Assembly: GCA_003221805.1 (NCBI GenBank)
Contig: QHUA01000138.1
Location: forward strand, 1 to 39,835
Source of the DNA: Gemmatimonadota bacterium
GTDB taxonomy: Bacteria > Gemmatimonadota > Gemmatimonadetes > Gemmatimonadales > Gemmatimonadaceae
Direction: 5' to 3'
DNA: 39,835 nt
Positions 11,701-21,186 of the stretch are shown here, in pieces (position 1 is the first letter of the stretch; every line of letters begins with the position of its first letter). The position numbers and the translations under genes were made by a program. The notes below the pieces were generated by a model. It ran no database searches. It had not been told where the DNA came from and was given only the letters and a program-made list of their open reading frames with translations.

Positions 11701-12307
11701 GCTTTCTCAGGTGACGTTTCCATAGCCAGATCCCGGCGACCAGCACGACGATCCCAACGGCAATTGAACCGGCGACCTTTCCGGAACGGACGAGGTATCT
11801 CTCGACCAGATCCCAGTTATCGCCGGCGCGGAATGCCAGAAACGTAATCAGGCCGAACCAGACCGCGGAGGCGCTGGCGACGGAAAGCATCACTTTGAAG
11901 GCAGGAAGCCTCATTGCCCCGGCGAAAGGCGGGACTATCGCCCGCACACCGGGGAGGAAACGACTGACGAAGAGACCGAGGAAGCCGTACTTCTTGTGGA
12001 GCTTCTTGATGCGATCCTCGGCATCTGGTCCAGCGAACCGCTCGATTCGACGCAGAAATGCTTTTGCGCCGAAGCGACGACCGAGGGTGTAGGTCACTCC
12101 GGCTCCGGCAAGATTACCGAGCCACCCCAGCAGGAAAACCGTGAATGGAGACCCGCGCGCCCGGTCAGCAAGAAAGCTTCCGAAGGCGATGACTGCGTCG
12201 GATGGAAACGGAGGGAAAAAATTCTCGAACGCCGAGAGCGCGGCTATGGCGACGTAGAGAGATCCGAGCGGCAGGTTCCCCAGCCATTCGGTGACTGACT
12301 GAAGCAT
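11693..12307 (-). CDS. DedA/SNARE-associated family membrane protein
   Basis: ENFFPPFPSDAVIAFGSFLA, GWLGNLAGAGVTYTLGRRFG, FVSRFLPGVRAIVPPFAGAMRLPAFKVM. Confidence 0.92.
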   Translation of the reverse strand: MLQSVTEWLGNLPLGSLYVAIAALSAFENFFPPFPSDAVIAFGSFLADRARGSPFTVFLLGWLGNLAGAGVTYTLGRRFGAKAFLRRIERFAGPDAEDRIKKLHKKYGFLGLFVSRFLPGVRAIVPPFAGAMRLPAFKVMLSVASASAVWFGLITFLAFRAGDNWDLVERYLVRSGKVAGSIAVGIVVLVAGIWLWKRHLRKRE

Positions 12308-12310
12308 TCG

Positions 12311-12811
12311 CTAGCGATTCCCTTTCAGGGTGGCGACGGCAATGCAGGCGAGTCCCTCCTTTCGCCCGATCCAACCCATGCCTTCGTTGGACTTCCCTTT
12401 GACGCTCACGCTTGCTGAATCGATACCGAGTGCAGCGGCCAAATTTGCGCGGATCTTGTCACGAAATGGCGCCAGGCGCGGTGATTCGGTGACGACACAC
12501 ACGTCGATCTGATTGACGAGGTACCCCGCGCTCTGCACCCGCTTCACCGCGGCACCTAACATTTCTATCGAATTACGGTTCTTGTTTGCCGGATCGGAAT
12601 CGGGGAACATCTCGCCGATGTCGCCCAGTCCTGCAGCGCCCAGCACCGCGTCCGCGACCGCGTGACAGATTGCATCGGCATCGGAATGACCATCGAGGCC
12701 AACTTCCGATGGTATTGATACGCCGCCTAGTGTTAAAGGGCGACCGCGAGCGAAAGGGTGGGAATCGTAGCCGACGCCGACGCGGAAATTCGCGCTTTGC
12801 TCACGCGGCAT
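12311..12811 (-). CDS. ispF: 2-C-methyl-D-erythritol 2,4-cyclodiphosphate synthase
   Basis: RVGVGYDSHPFARGRPLTLGGVSIP, GLDGHSDADAICHAVADAVLGAAGLGDIGEMFPDSDP, KGKSNEGMGWIGRKEG. Confidence 0.97.
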   Translation of the reverse strand: MPREQSANFRVGVGYDSHPFARGRPLTLGGVSIPSEVGLDGHSDADAICHAVADAVLGAAGLGDIGEMFPDSDPANKNRNSIEMLGAAVKRVQSAGYLVNQIDVCVVTESPRLAPFRDKIRANLAAALGIDSASVSVKGKSNEGMGWIGRKEGLACIAVATLKGNR

Positions 12812-13853
12812 CCGCGTGGATTGCAGGCAACGGATCGATCAGCGAGTAGTCCTGCTTCCGACGCGCGGGAGTAAAGCCGGCGTCGCGAATCAATCGCTCC
12901 ATCTCGGCGATTGACGTGCGGTGGGTCGTGTTGGCCGCTGATACGACGTTCTCTTCGAGCATCAGCGAGCCGAAGTCGTTGCAGCCGAACTTGAGGGCGA
13001 TCTGTCCGATCTTCATCCCCATTGTCACCCAGCTCGATTGGAGATTCGGAACGTTGTCGAGAACGATCCGCGCGAACGCGACCGTGCGCAGATACTCCGT
13101 CGCCCCGGTTTTGGGCTGGTTCGACATCGTGGGAGTGTTCTCGGGCTGGAGCGGCCAGCAAATGAACGCAGTGAAGCCGCCGGTGCGCGCCTGCACTTCC
13201 TTCACTCGCTGCAAGTGCTCCAATCGCTCGGCAAGCGTTTCGCCCAGTCCGTACATCATCGTCACCGAGGTTTTCATACCCTCGTTGTGAGCGAGCTCCA
13301 TGATCTCCAGCCAGCGATCAGCGCCTGCTTTCTTGGGAGCGACAATGTCGCGGACCCGTTGCACCAGGATCTCGCCACCGCCGCCCGGAATGGAGTCGAG
13401 CCCCGCCGCGCGGAGCTCACGAATGACATCGATCGCATCCATCCGGAACAGCTTCGAGAAGAAATCGATCTCGCTCGGGCTGAACCCGTGAATGTGAATC
13501 GGGTGACTGCTTTTGATGTACTTCATCAAGTCCAGATACCACTCGAACGGTATGTAGGGGTTGTGCCCACCCTGAATCAGAATCTGGACTCCGCCGAGCG
13601 CCTTCAACTCCTCGATCTTGGCACCGATCTGCTCGAACGAAAGAGTGTATCCCTCTCCGTGCTTGGGTCGGCGAGCGAACGCGCAGAAGCCGCAATCCGC
13701 GACGCAGACATTAGTGTAGTTGATGTTGCGGTCGATGATGTAGGTGACGATGTCGCCGGGATGCTTTTCCTGGCGCACGCGATCTGCCTCAGCGCCCAGC
13801 TCGAGAAGCGAAGCGTTGGTGTAGAAGTCGAGAAGTTCCTGGGTCTCGGTCAT
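12801..13853 (-). CDS. mqnC: Cyclic dehypoxanthinyl futalosine synthase (radical SAM)
   Basis: Radical SAM motif TNVCVADCGFCAFARRPKHGEGY (CX3CX2C); QGGHNPYIPFEWYLDLMKYIKSSHPIHIHGFSPSEI. Start set at MTETQELLDFY (13853), ATGA overlap with mqnA. Confidence 0.94.
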   Translation of the reverse strand: MTETQELLDFYTNASLLELGAEADRVRQEKHPGDIVTYIIDRNINYTNVCVADCGFCAFARRPKHGEGYTLSFEQIGAKIEELKALGGVQILIQGGHNPYIPFEWYLDLMKYIKSSHPIHIHGFSPSEIDFFSKLFRMDAIDVIRELRAAGLDSIPGGGGEILVQRVRDIVAPKKAGADRWLEIMELAHNEGMKTSVTMMYGLGETLAERLEHLQRVKEVQARTGGFTAFICWPLQPENTPTMSNQPKTGATEYLRTVAFARIVLDNVPNLQSSWVTMGMKIGQIALKFGCNDFGSLMLEENVVSAANTTHRTSIAEMERLIRDAGFTPARRKQDYSLIDPLPAIHADAA

Positions 13854-14677
13854 GCGGCTGGAAGGAAGGTTAGAGTCCCATTGGGAATTCTGCCGCGTTC
13901 GACCAGCCGGCGATAGAACTCGGTAAGGCCGGCGAGGTGCGGATACGACAATCCGTAATCGAGTCCAGAGAGGTACTTGTCGCAGGTATCTCGAGCCACG
14001 CCGGTTGCACGATGCGCCTGATCCGCCAGCTCCGACAGGTGTGAAAGTCCCCACTCGCGCGAAGTGATCAGACTGGCGTGCGCGACGAGCGCCTCTTTGA
14101 CGTTGGCTGTCCGCTGTGCAACCCAGACGGCGAATACGAACGGCTGGCCGGTCCACTGCTTCCACATCTGCCCGAGATCATAGATATGGGGATACCGGTC
14201 GCGATGGTTGGAACTGAGCACGAGCGCGGCATCGCCAATCACGAGACGCGCATCGGCATCGTCGCGTCCGGCATCGCTTACATCACTGACCTCAGCATCG
14301 CCCGGCACGAACCGCGGGCGCGCGTGCCAGACATTTTCGAACAACAGCTCGAGCAACGCGACACTTGTCATCGAGCTTCTACTCACGAGTACGGGTCTGG
14401 CAGTGAGGTCTGTCGCCGGCCGCTTCGCAAACAGCATTACGGAGCGGACCGGGCCGTCGCATGAAATCGCCAGGTCGGGCAACAGGAGATAACGGTGCGA
14501 ATCGCGCGCATACTCCACGGCAGAGACAACGCTGATGTCCAGCTCTCCTCGCGCCATGCGGCGATTCAGATCCGTTGGCACGCCGTCGACCAGCGCTGCG
14601 TCGAGACGAACGATGCCCCGGTCGATCGCGCCGTAAACCGGATAGCAGTTGATGTACGGAATCCGTCCGATTTTCAT
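13850..14677 (-). CDS. mqnA: Chorismate dehydratase of the futalosine menaquinone pathway
   Basis: KIGRIPYINCYPVYGAIDRG, GELDISVVSAVEYA, VIGDAALVL, YDLGQMWKQWTGQPFVFAVWV; flanked by mqnC and mqnE. Confidence 0.93.
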   Translation of the reverse strand: MKIGRIPYINCYPVYGAIDRGIVRLDAALVDGVPTDLNRRMARGELDISVVSAVEYARDSHRYLLLPDLAISCDGPVRSVMLFAKRPATDLTARPVLVSRSSMTSVALLELLFENVWHARPRFVPGDAEVSDVSDAGRDDADARLVIGDAALVLSSNHRDRYPHIYDLGQMWKQWTGQPFVFAVWVAQRTANVKEALVAHASLITSREWGLSHLSELADQAHRATGVARDTCDKYLSGLDYGLSYPHLAGLTEFYRRLVERGRIPNGTLTFLPAA

Positions 14678-15837
14678 CAGGCCGCCACCGCGGGCGCGCG
14701 TTCGAACACACGCAGGATGTTGTAGAAGGAATCGCGCTCCGCCGGAATTTTGCCCGCCGTCCGGATCAGATTCAGAATCTCGTCGAGACTCAGACCCTGA
14801 GCGGTGTGGGCGCCCGCTTCGTGATAGATCTTTTCGCGAACCACCGTTCCCTCGAGATCGTTGACGCCGAACGCAAGCGACGTCTGCGAGAGAAACGGCG
14901 TAACCATGATCCAGTGGGTCTTGATGTGTTCGAAGTTGTCGAGAAAGAGCCGGCCGATGGCGAGGTTGCGGAGGTCGTCGAATCCGGTCGTCGCGGTGCC
15001 CTGACGGCCAAGCTCGATACCGAGCTGGTTGTTATCCGGGTGATAGGCGAGCGGAATGTAAGCGAGGAATCCGTGCGACTCGTCCTGTAGATCGCGGAGC
15101 ATCGCCAGGTGCTCGACGCGGTCTTCGATCGTCTCGACATGGCCATAGAGCATGGTGCAGTTCGAGCGAATGCCGAGCCGATGCGCGGTGCGGTGGACTT
15201 CGATCCAGTCTTCGCCCGCCAACTTCTTGTCAGCGATGGTCATTCGCACGCCCTTGCCAAAGACCTCCGCGCCGCCTCCAGGCAAGGTATCGAGCCCAGC
15301 TTCGCGCAATGCGATCAGTACATCCTCGATCGACATCTTGTCGATGCGGGCAATATGAGCGATCTCGACAGCGGTGAGGGCCTTGATGTGGACGTGCGGG
15401 TATCTCGCCTTCAGGCCGCGAAACATCTCGCTGTAGTACTCGAGGCCCCCCTTCATGTCGAGTCCGCCAACGATGTGAAATTCCTTCGTCAGCCCGTTCG
15501 CCGCGGGCTCTGCCTCAGCGTAGACCTGATCGAGCGTGTAATGGTAAGCCCCATCTTCCTTCGGCAGGCGCGCAAAGGAGCAGAAGACGCAGGTCTTGCG
15601 CAGATAACAGACGTTGGTGGGATTGATGTGCTGGTTGGCCGCGAAGGTAACCACATCGCCATGCTTCCGACGGTTCGCAAAGTCGGCGAGGATGCCGATG
15701 CCCAGCAGATCGGGCGTGGTGAAGAGATAAGCCGCGTCGGAATGCGAGAGGCGCGTGCGCGACGCCACCTTCTCCCCGATAGCTCTCAGCTCACGGTCTT
15801 TGAGTTTTCCGAGGTCCAGCGCGAGCTCGGCGCTCAT
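14677..15837 (-). CDS. mqnE: Aminofutalosine synthase (radical SAM), with CX5CX2C motif
   Basis: HINPTNVCYLRKTCVFCSFARLPKEDGAYHY, GLDMKGGLEYYSEMFRGLKARYPHVHIKALTAVEI, LPGGGAEVF. Start at MSAELALDLG preferred over the upstream Met (15894), which overlaps fabF. Confidence 0.93.
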   Translation of the reverse strand: MSAELALDLGKLKDRELRAIGEKVASRTRLSHSDAAYLFTTPDLLGIGILADFANRRKHGDVVTFAANQHINPTNVCYLRKTCVFCSFARLPKEDGAYHYTLDQVYAEAEPAANGLTKEFHIVGGLDMKGGLEYYSEMFRGLKARYPHVHIKALTAVEIAHIARIDKMSIEDVLIALREAGLDTLPGGGAEVFGKGVRMTIADKKLAGEDWIEVHRTAHRLGIRSNCTMLYGHVETIEDRVEHLAMLRDLQDESHGFLAYIPLAYHPDNNQLGIELGRQGTATTGFDDLRNLAIGRLFLDNFEHIKTHWIMVTPFLSQTSLAFGVNDLEGTVVREKIYHEAGAHTAQGLSLDEILNLIRTAGKIPAERDSFYNILRVFERAPAVAA

Positions 15838-15841
15838 GGAC

Positions 15842-17086
15842 TCACTTCTCGAAGCGTTTGATGGCGAGGGTGGTGTTGTGTCCACCGAAGCCAAAGCTGT
15901 TGCTGAGAACGGCGTCTACTTTACGTTCGACGCTGGTGTTGGGTGTGTAGTTGAGATCCAGCTCGGGATCGGGATGGTGGTAGTTGATGGTCGGCGGGAT
16001 TACGCCGTTGCCGACTACCAGGGTGCTGATGACCGCTTCTACCGCTCCCGCTGCGCCGAGCATGTGGCCGGTTGCAGACTTGGTGGAGCTGACGTTGACA
16101 TCCTTGGCGGCGTCGCCAAAGACAGCCTTGATCGCTCGCGTTTCGTTAAAGTCGTTGGCCGGAGTCGAGGTACCGTGGGCGTTGATGTATTGAATGTCTT
16201 TTGGCTCGAGGCCGGCATCCTTTAGCGCGCGCTTCATGGCGCGCTGAGCGCCTTCGCCGTCCGGCGCCGGCGCAGTCAAGTGGTAGGCGTCGCCCGTCGC
16301 GCCGTATCCGACGATCTCGGCGTAGATCGTTGCACCGCGGTTGAGGGCGTGCTCCATCTCCTCGAGAATCAGGATCCCGGCGCCCTCCCCCATCACGAAC
16401 CCGTCACGGGTCGCGTCGAACGGGCGTGAAGCGGTTCCCGGCGAATCGTTGCGCTCCGACAGCGCCTTCATGTTGGCGAATCCGCCGATTGCCATTGGGG
16501 TGACCGTGGCTTCAGCGCCACCGGTGATCATGATGTCCGCGTCGCCATACTGGATCGTTCGGAACGCATCACCTATTGCGTGAGCGCTCGTCGCACAAGC
16601 TGATACGGTGGCGTAGTTTGGCCCTTTCGCATTGAACGCCATCGAGACGATGCCGGCGGCGATGTCGGCGATGAACATCGGAATGAAGAAGGGCGAGATT
16701 TTGCCGACGCCGCGCTCCCGATATACGTCGTGCTGTTCCTCGAAGCTCTTGAGGCCGCCGATGCCGCTGCCGATGATCACCCCGATGCGATCCGGGTCCA
16801 TTCCGTTCCGGTCGACAAGATCGGCGTTGGTCATGGCCTGGCGCGCTGCGGCGACGGCGTACTGGGTGTACTGGTCGGCGCGCTTCGCCTCTTTGCGATC
16901 CATGTAGTTGAGCGGATCGAACCCCTTTACTTCCGCGGCGAAGCGAACCGGAAAGGTGGATGCGTCGAACTTGGTGATGGGCGCGGTTCCCGACTTTCCC
17001 TCAATCAGGGACCGCCAGGTCGTCGCCACATCGTTTCCGACCGGGGTTATCGCCCCCATGCCGGTGACGACGACTCTTCGTTTCAT
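15842..17086 (-). CDS. fabF: Beta-ketoacyl-ACP synthase II
   Basis: RRVVVTGMGAITPVGND, SACATSAHAIGDAFRTIQYG, NAHGTSTPANDFNET, KSATGHMLGAAGAVEA, NSFGFGGHN. Confidence 0.98.
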   Translation of the reverse strand: MKRRVVVTGMGAITPVGNDVATTWRSLIEGKSGTAPITKFDASTFPVRFAAEVKGFDPLNYMDRKEAKRADQYTQYAVAAARQAMTNADLVDRNGMDPDRIGVIIGSGIGGLKSFEEQHDVYRERGVGKISPFFIPMFIADIAAGIVSMAFNAKGPNYATVSACATSAHAIGDAFRTIQYGDADIMITGGAEATVTPMAIGGFANMKALSERNDSPGTASRPFDATRDGFVMGEGAGILILEEMEHALNRGATIYAEIVGYGATGDAYHLTAPAPDGEGAQRAMKRALKDAGLEPKDIQYINAHGTSTPANDFNETRAIKAVFGDAAKDVNVSSTKSATGHMLGAAGAVEAVISTLVVGNGVIPPTINYHHPDPELDLNYTPNTSVERKVDAVLSNSFGFGGHNTTLAIKRFEK

Positions 17087-17325
17087 TACGCTCCGACCTT
17101 CTGGTTCAGATAGCCGAGCGCGTCACCGACGGTGCGCAGCTTCTCAGCATCCTCATCAGGGATGTCGATGTTGAACTCCTTCTCGAACTCCATCACGAGC
17201 TCGACGATGTCCAGGCTGTCGGCACCGAGATCCTCGATGAAGCTCGCTTCGTTGGTCAGCTTCTCACGCTCCACACCGAGCTCTTTCTCGATGATGTCTT
17301 TGACCTTGTCGGAATTGTCGGACAT
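17086..17325 (-). CDS. acpP: Acyl carrier protein
   Basis: 79 aa; phosphopantetheine site [18 protein letters not shown]. Confidence 0.98.
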   Translation of the reverse strand: MSDNSDKVKDIIEKELGVEREKLTNEASFIEDLGADSLDIVELVMEFEKEFNIDIPDEDAEKLRTVGDALGYLNQKVGA

Positions 17326-17360
17326 TTGATGGAATTCCTCGCGTTTGTGGGGTACCCGGA

Positions 17361-17388
17361 AATATACCTAAGCGAATATCAGCGACAA
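17361..17388 (-). promoter_or_regulatory. Candidate sigma70-type promoter for acpP-fabF (-35 TTGTCG, 16-bp spacer, -10 TATATT)
   Basis: Minus strand reads TTGTCG-N16-TATATT in the 151-bp fabG-acpP gap; AGGA-type RBS before acpP. Confidence 0.45.
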
Positions 17389-17397
17389 AGTTAGCTT

Positions 17398-17483
17398 CAC
17401 CATTCTACCGTATCCCGTGAAGAGAGCCTCGGGTTATATGCACCATTCTACCGTATCCCGTGAAGGGAGCCTCGGGTTACATG
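17398..17483. repeat. Two abutting 43-bp direct repeats (17398-17440 and 17441-17483), 41/43 identical; copy 2 contains the fabG stop codon
   Basis: CACCATTCTACCGTATCCCGTGAAGAGAGCCTCGGGTTATATG / CACCATTCTACCGTATCCCGTGAAGGGAGCCTCGGGTTACATG read directly. Confidence 0.95.
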
Positions 17484-18214
17484 ACCATTCCGCCATCCAC
17501 GACGAAGACCTGCCCCGTGATGTAGGAAGCGAGGTCCGAAGCGAGGAAGGCGACGATGGCGGCGACGTCCTGCGCGGTACCAAGTCGTTCAAGTGCAATC
17601 TGTTTGCCTAAAGCTTCGCGGGCTTCAGGCGTCATGGAGGCCGTCATTTCGGTCTCAATGAATCCGGGAGCCACCGCGTTAATGAGAATGTTCCGTGACC
17701 CCAGCTCCTTTGCCACGGTCTTGGTCAGCGCGATGAGCCCCGCCTTGCTGGCCGCGTAGTTCGCCTGGCCCTTGTTCCCGATCAGTCCGACGATGCTGGC
17801 GATATTGATGATGCGGCCGCGGCGACGCTTCATCATCCCGCGCGACGCCGCGCGGATGCTGGCAAAGGCCCCACGCAGGTTGGCGTCCAGTACTGCATCC
17901 CAGTCTTCGTCCTTCAGTCGCATGACGATGTTGTCGCGGGTGATGCCGGCGTTGTTCACGAGGATATCGATCGATCCGAACGCCTTCTCGACAGCATCGA
18001 TAAGTTTGGTGACTGCCACGGTGTCGCTGACATCGGCGGCAAAGCCCCTGGCACCGTTGCCGATGTCAGCGGCGGCTTCATCGGCGCGCTGTTGATCGCG
18101 ACCAACGACTGCTACGCGCGCGCCAGATTCGGCGAACGCCTCCGCGATGGCGCGGCCGATTCCCCTGGTGCTACCGGTGACGAGTGCGTTCTTGCCGCTC
18201 AAATCGATTTTCAT
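17477..18214 (-). CDS. fabG: 3-oxoacyl-ACP reductase
   Basis: NALVTGSTRGIGRAIAEAFAESGARVAVVGR, VNNAGITRDNIVMRLKDEDWD, NYAASKAGLIALTKTVAKELGSRNILINAVAPGFIETEMT, VFVVDGGMVM. Confidence 0.98.
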   Translation of the reverse strand: MKIDLSGKNALVTGSTRGIGRAIAEAFAESGARVAVVGRDQQRADEAAADIGNGARGFAADVSDTVAVTKLIDAVEKAFGSIDILVNNAGITRDNIVMRLKDEDWDAVLDANLRGAFASIRAASRGMMKRRRGRIINIASIVGLIGNKGQANYAASKAGLIALTKTVAKELGSRNILINAVAPGFIETEMTASMTPEAREALGKQIALERLGTAQDVAAIVAFLASDLASYITGQVFVVDGGMVM

Positions 18215-19152
18215 CAGGCGACCATTTGCAGAAGTTTGTCGACTTCCGCTGCCGTACCACAGGCGAAGGTCCTGGCTCCTTTCACCAGGCGCCCCATCAA
18301 TCCAGTAAGAACGTTGCCGGGGCCCATCTCGACATAAAGCGCCTCGTGAAAATGGCTGGCGATATTTCTCATTTCTTCCGACCAGCGAACTGGCGAAGTG
18401 AGCTGACGGAGGAGCAGATCTTTTGCGGCGAGAGACGTCGTCGACGCGTCGGCAGTCACGTTCGAGAACACCGGGAAAGCAGGATCGGTGAAGGCGGAAG
18501 TCGCAATCGCATCGGTGAGACCGACGACGGCGGGCTCCATCAACGGAGAGTGGAAGGCCCCGCTGACGGGAAGCTTTATCGCGCGCTTCGCGCCCGCTTC
18601 CTTGGCGAGATCCATTGCCCGCTCTACTCCGGCGATCTCGCCGGAGATCACCACCTGCTCGTCAGTGTTGAAATTGGCGGGCACGACCAGTCCAGCTTCC
18701 TTGCTGGCCCGTTGGCAGATGTCCTCGATGGTGGTCGTTGTCGTGCCGAGGATGGCCGCCATGGCGCCGGGACGCGCGGTGCCGGTCTCGAACATCAACT
18801 CGCCACGACGGCGCACCAGTCTTGCCGCACCCGGCAAGCTGATGGCGTCCGCCGCGTGATAAGCAGTGAACTCACCAAGTGAATGGCCGGCCGCGGCACG
18901 TACGTGCGGGAAGAGAGCTTCCTTTGTCAGTGCCCACACCGCAGCCCCGTGGGCGAAGAGCGCGGGCTGCGCGTTACGAGTCGCGGTGAGCTCGTCCGCC
19001 GGGCCGTCGAAGCAAAGCCGACTCAGATCGGCGCCTAGCGCTGCATCGACCTCGCCGAACACTCCTTTGGCAATGGGAAACGCCTCAGCGAGATCTTTAC
19101 CCATTCCCGGCTTCTGCGAGCCCTGGCCGGGAAAGAGCAGTACGATGTCCAC
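18214..19152 (-). CDS. fabD: Malonyl-CoA:ACP transacylase
   Basis: LLFPGQGSQKPGMGKDLAEAFP, GHSLGEFTAYHAADA, LPVSGAFHSPLMEPA, VEMGPGNVLTGL. Confidence 0.97.
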   Translation of the reverse strand: MDIVLLFPGQGSQKPGMGKDLAEAFPIAKGVFGEVDAALGADLSRLCFDGPADELTATRNAQPALFAHGAAVWALTKEALFPHVRAAAGHSLGEFTAYHAADAISLPGAARLVRRRGELMFETGTARPGAMAAILGTTTTTIEDICQRASKEAGLVVPANFNTDEQVVISGEIAGVERAMDLAKEAGAKRAIKLPVSGAFHSPLMEPAVVGLTDAIATSAFTDPAFPVFSNVTADASTTSLAAKDLLLRQLTSPVRWSEEMRNIASHFHEALYVEMGPGNVLTGLMGRLVKGARTFACGTAAEVDKLLQMVA

Positions 19153-19155
19153 TGC

Positions 19156-20148
19156 TCAGAAGCGAATGACCATCGACGCCCAGGTGAATCCGGCGCCAAA
19201 GGCGACCATCATCACCGTCGTGCCATCCTTGATCCTTCCAGATTCGATCGCCTCGTCGAGCGCGATCGGAATCGATGCGGACGAGGTGTTGCCATACTTG
19301 TCGACGTTGACGTAGACCTTGTCCATCGGGATTCCGGAGTGCTTCGCGGTCGCCTCGATGATCCGAACGTTGGCCTGATGTGGAATCAGGAGGTCAATGT
19401 CGGAGCCGGTGAGCCGGGCGCCGTCGAGCGCCCGATCAGCAGCGTCGGACATCGATCGCACCGCGTGCTTGAAGACTTCGCGACCCGCCATCTTTACCAA
19501 GTGAGAGCGCTTCTCGAGCACCTCCACCGACATTGGAACCGTCGCACCACCTTCGGGACGATACAGAAGATCCGCGAGTTTACCGTCGCTGCGCATGTAC
19601 GCCGAGAGAATTCCCTTCCCGTGATGACGGCTGCGCTTGAGAACGGCGGCTCCGGCTCCGTCGCCAAAGAGGACGCATGTCGCGCGATCCTTCCAATCGA
19701 CGATCGCGCTCATTTTCTCCGATCCGATCACCAAAGCGGTTTCGGCCGTTCCCGACATGATCAAGCCTTCAGCAGTGCTCATCGCATAGAGCCAGCCAGC
19801 GCATGCCGCGCCGACATCGAACGCGGCCGCGCGCGTCGCGCCCAGCTCCGCCTGGATGTCGACCGCAGTTGACGGCAGAAGGCGATCCGGTGTCGCGGTG
19901 CTGAGGACTATTATGTCGATCTCGCCCGGGTGTACTCCCGCGACCTCCATCGCCTTGCGGCTGGCATCGGCGGCCATTGAGCAGGTCGTCTCACCATTCC
20001 TGGCAAGACGCCGCTCGACGATGCCGCTCCGCTCCACGATCCACTCGTGCGACGTCTCGATGCCGATCGACGCGAAATCGTGATTGGTCATGACGTGGGC
20101 CGGCAAGCCGCGGCCGGTGCCGACGACGGCAGCGACTGGCCTCTTCAT
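19156..20148 (-). CDS. fabH: Beta-ketoacyl-ACP synthase III
   Basis: GTGRGLPAHVMTNHDFA, FDVGAACAGWLYAMSTAEGLIMSG, VCLFGDGAGA-like segment, IPHQANVRIIEATAK, VDKYGNTSSASIPIALDEA. Confidence 0.97.
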   Translation of the reverse strand: MKRPVAAVVGTGRGLPAHVMTNHDFASIGIETSHEWIVERSGIVERRLARNGETTCSMAADASRKAMEVAGVHPGEIDIIVLSTATPDRLLPSTAVDIQAELGATRAAAFDVGAACAGWLYAMSTAEGLIMSGTAETALVIGSEKMSAIVDWKDRATCVLFGDGAGAAVLKRSRHHGKGILSAYMRSDGKLADLLYRPEGGATVPMSVEVLEKRSHLVKMAGREVFKHAVRSMSDAADRALDGARLTGSDIDLLIPHQANVRIIEATAKHSGIPMDKVYVNVDKYGNTSSASIPIALDEAIESGRIKDGTTVMMVAFGAGFTWASMVIRF

Positions 20149-21185
20149 GCCGACTCCGCGACTGCGTTGATCTGTGGCTCGGCGGCTTCGAGCTTCCTGC
20201 CGATCTGTTCATTCATGCGCGTCTCGACGGCGCGAACCGCGACCTTGATGGCGTTCTTAATGGAGCGTGGCGGAGAATTGCCGTGACAGATGATGCTGAC
20301 TCCGCGGACCCCGAGCAGCGGCGCGCCACCGTAGTTAGTGGCATCGAAGCCCTTGAGTGCGGCTCTGACGTCCTCGGCGTTGATGTTCGGATGGTCGCTC
20401 AACACGCGCAGGATCATGGGAGCGACAGCTTCGTAAAACTTGAGTACGACGTTGCCTACGAAGCCATCGCAGATCACGACATCGAACGGTCCGCGGTCGC
20501 TCGCGCCAACCGGCAGGTCGCGTCCCTCGATGTTGCCGTGAAAGTTGAATCCCGCTTTCCGAAAGAGCACGTGGGCCTCCTTCACAACCGCGTTCCCCTT
20601 CTCCGGCTCCTCTCCAATTGACAGCAGGCCGATTGAAGGATTCGGTCGACCGAAGATGCACTCAGCGTAAACCGCGCCAAGCCATGCGAACTGGAGGAGC
20701 TCTTTTGTGGAGCAATCTACATTCGCACCGGAGTCGAGGACGATGACGGGGTTACCGGTTGTCGGAAAGACCGTCGCGATCGCGGGCCGGGTCAAGCCAG
20801 GTTGCAGCTTCAGCAGCATCGCGGACGAGGCCATCTGCGCACCGGTATTGCCCGCAGAAACGAAGGCGTCGGACTTGCCATCGACTTGCAACTTCAGTCC
20901 GACGATCATGGAGCTCTTCGGCTTCTTGCGCAGTCCGGCGGTGGGTTTCTCCGACATCCCGATGACGTCGGGTGCCTCCACAATCTCGATGCGGCGACGC
21001 GCGGCAGCCGCCCCTGAGTGCTCTCCCGAGAGTGCGCTCGCGAGTTGTGCTTCGATGACCGACGTCTGCCCGACAAGCTGCACGGTGTGTGCGGCGTCGA
21101 GCTCCTGCAAGGCGAGTAAAGCGCCGGCGATTGTCGCTTTGGGAGCGAAATCTCCCCCCATCGCGTCCAATGCTATGCGCGCCAA
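20145..21185 (-). CDS. plsX: Phosphate acyltransferase PlsX
   Basis: RIALDAMGGDFAP, DAFVSAGNTGAQMASSAMLL, VLDSGANVDC, FHGNIEGRDLP, DVVICDGFVGNVVLK. Confidence 0.97.
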   Translation of the reverse strand: MARIALDAMGGDFAPKATIAGALLALQELDAAHTVQLVGQTSVIEAQLASALSGEHSGAAAARRRIEIVEAPDVIGMSEKPTAGLRKKPKSSMIVGLKLQVDGKSDAFVSAGNTGAQMASSAMLLKLQPGLTRPAIATVFPTTGNPVIVLDSGANVDCSTKELLQFAWLGAVYAECIFGRPNPSIGLLSIGEEPEKGNAVVKEAHVLFRKAGFNFHGNIEGRDLPVGASDRGPFDVVICDGFVGNVVLKFYEAVAPMILRVLSDHPNINAEDVRAALKGFDATNYGGAPLLGVRGVSIICHGNSPPRSIKNAIKVAVRAVETRMNEQIGRKLEAAEPQINAVAESA

Positions 21186-21186
21186 A

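Noticed and set aside
13038-13916. Plus-strand ORF of 292 aa antisense to mqnC
   Set aside because: Fully inside a well-supported radical SAM gene; no independent evidence such as an RBS or homology.
13854-14165. N-terminal extension of the mqnC ORF
   Set aside because: Overlaps mqnA out of frame; MTETQELLDFY start gives ATGA coupling.
17398-17483. CRISPR array
   Set aside because: Only two units with no spacer between them and no cas genes; this is a tandem duplication.
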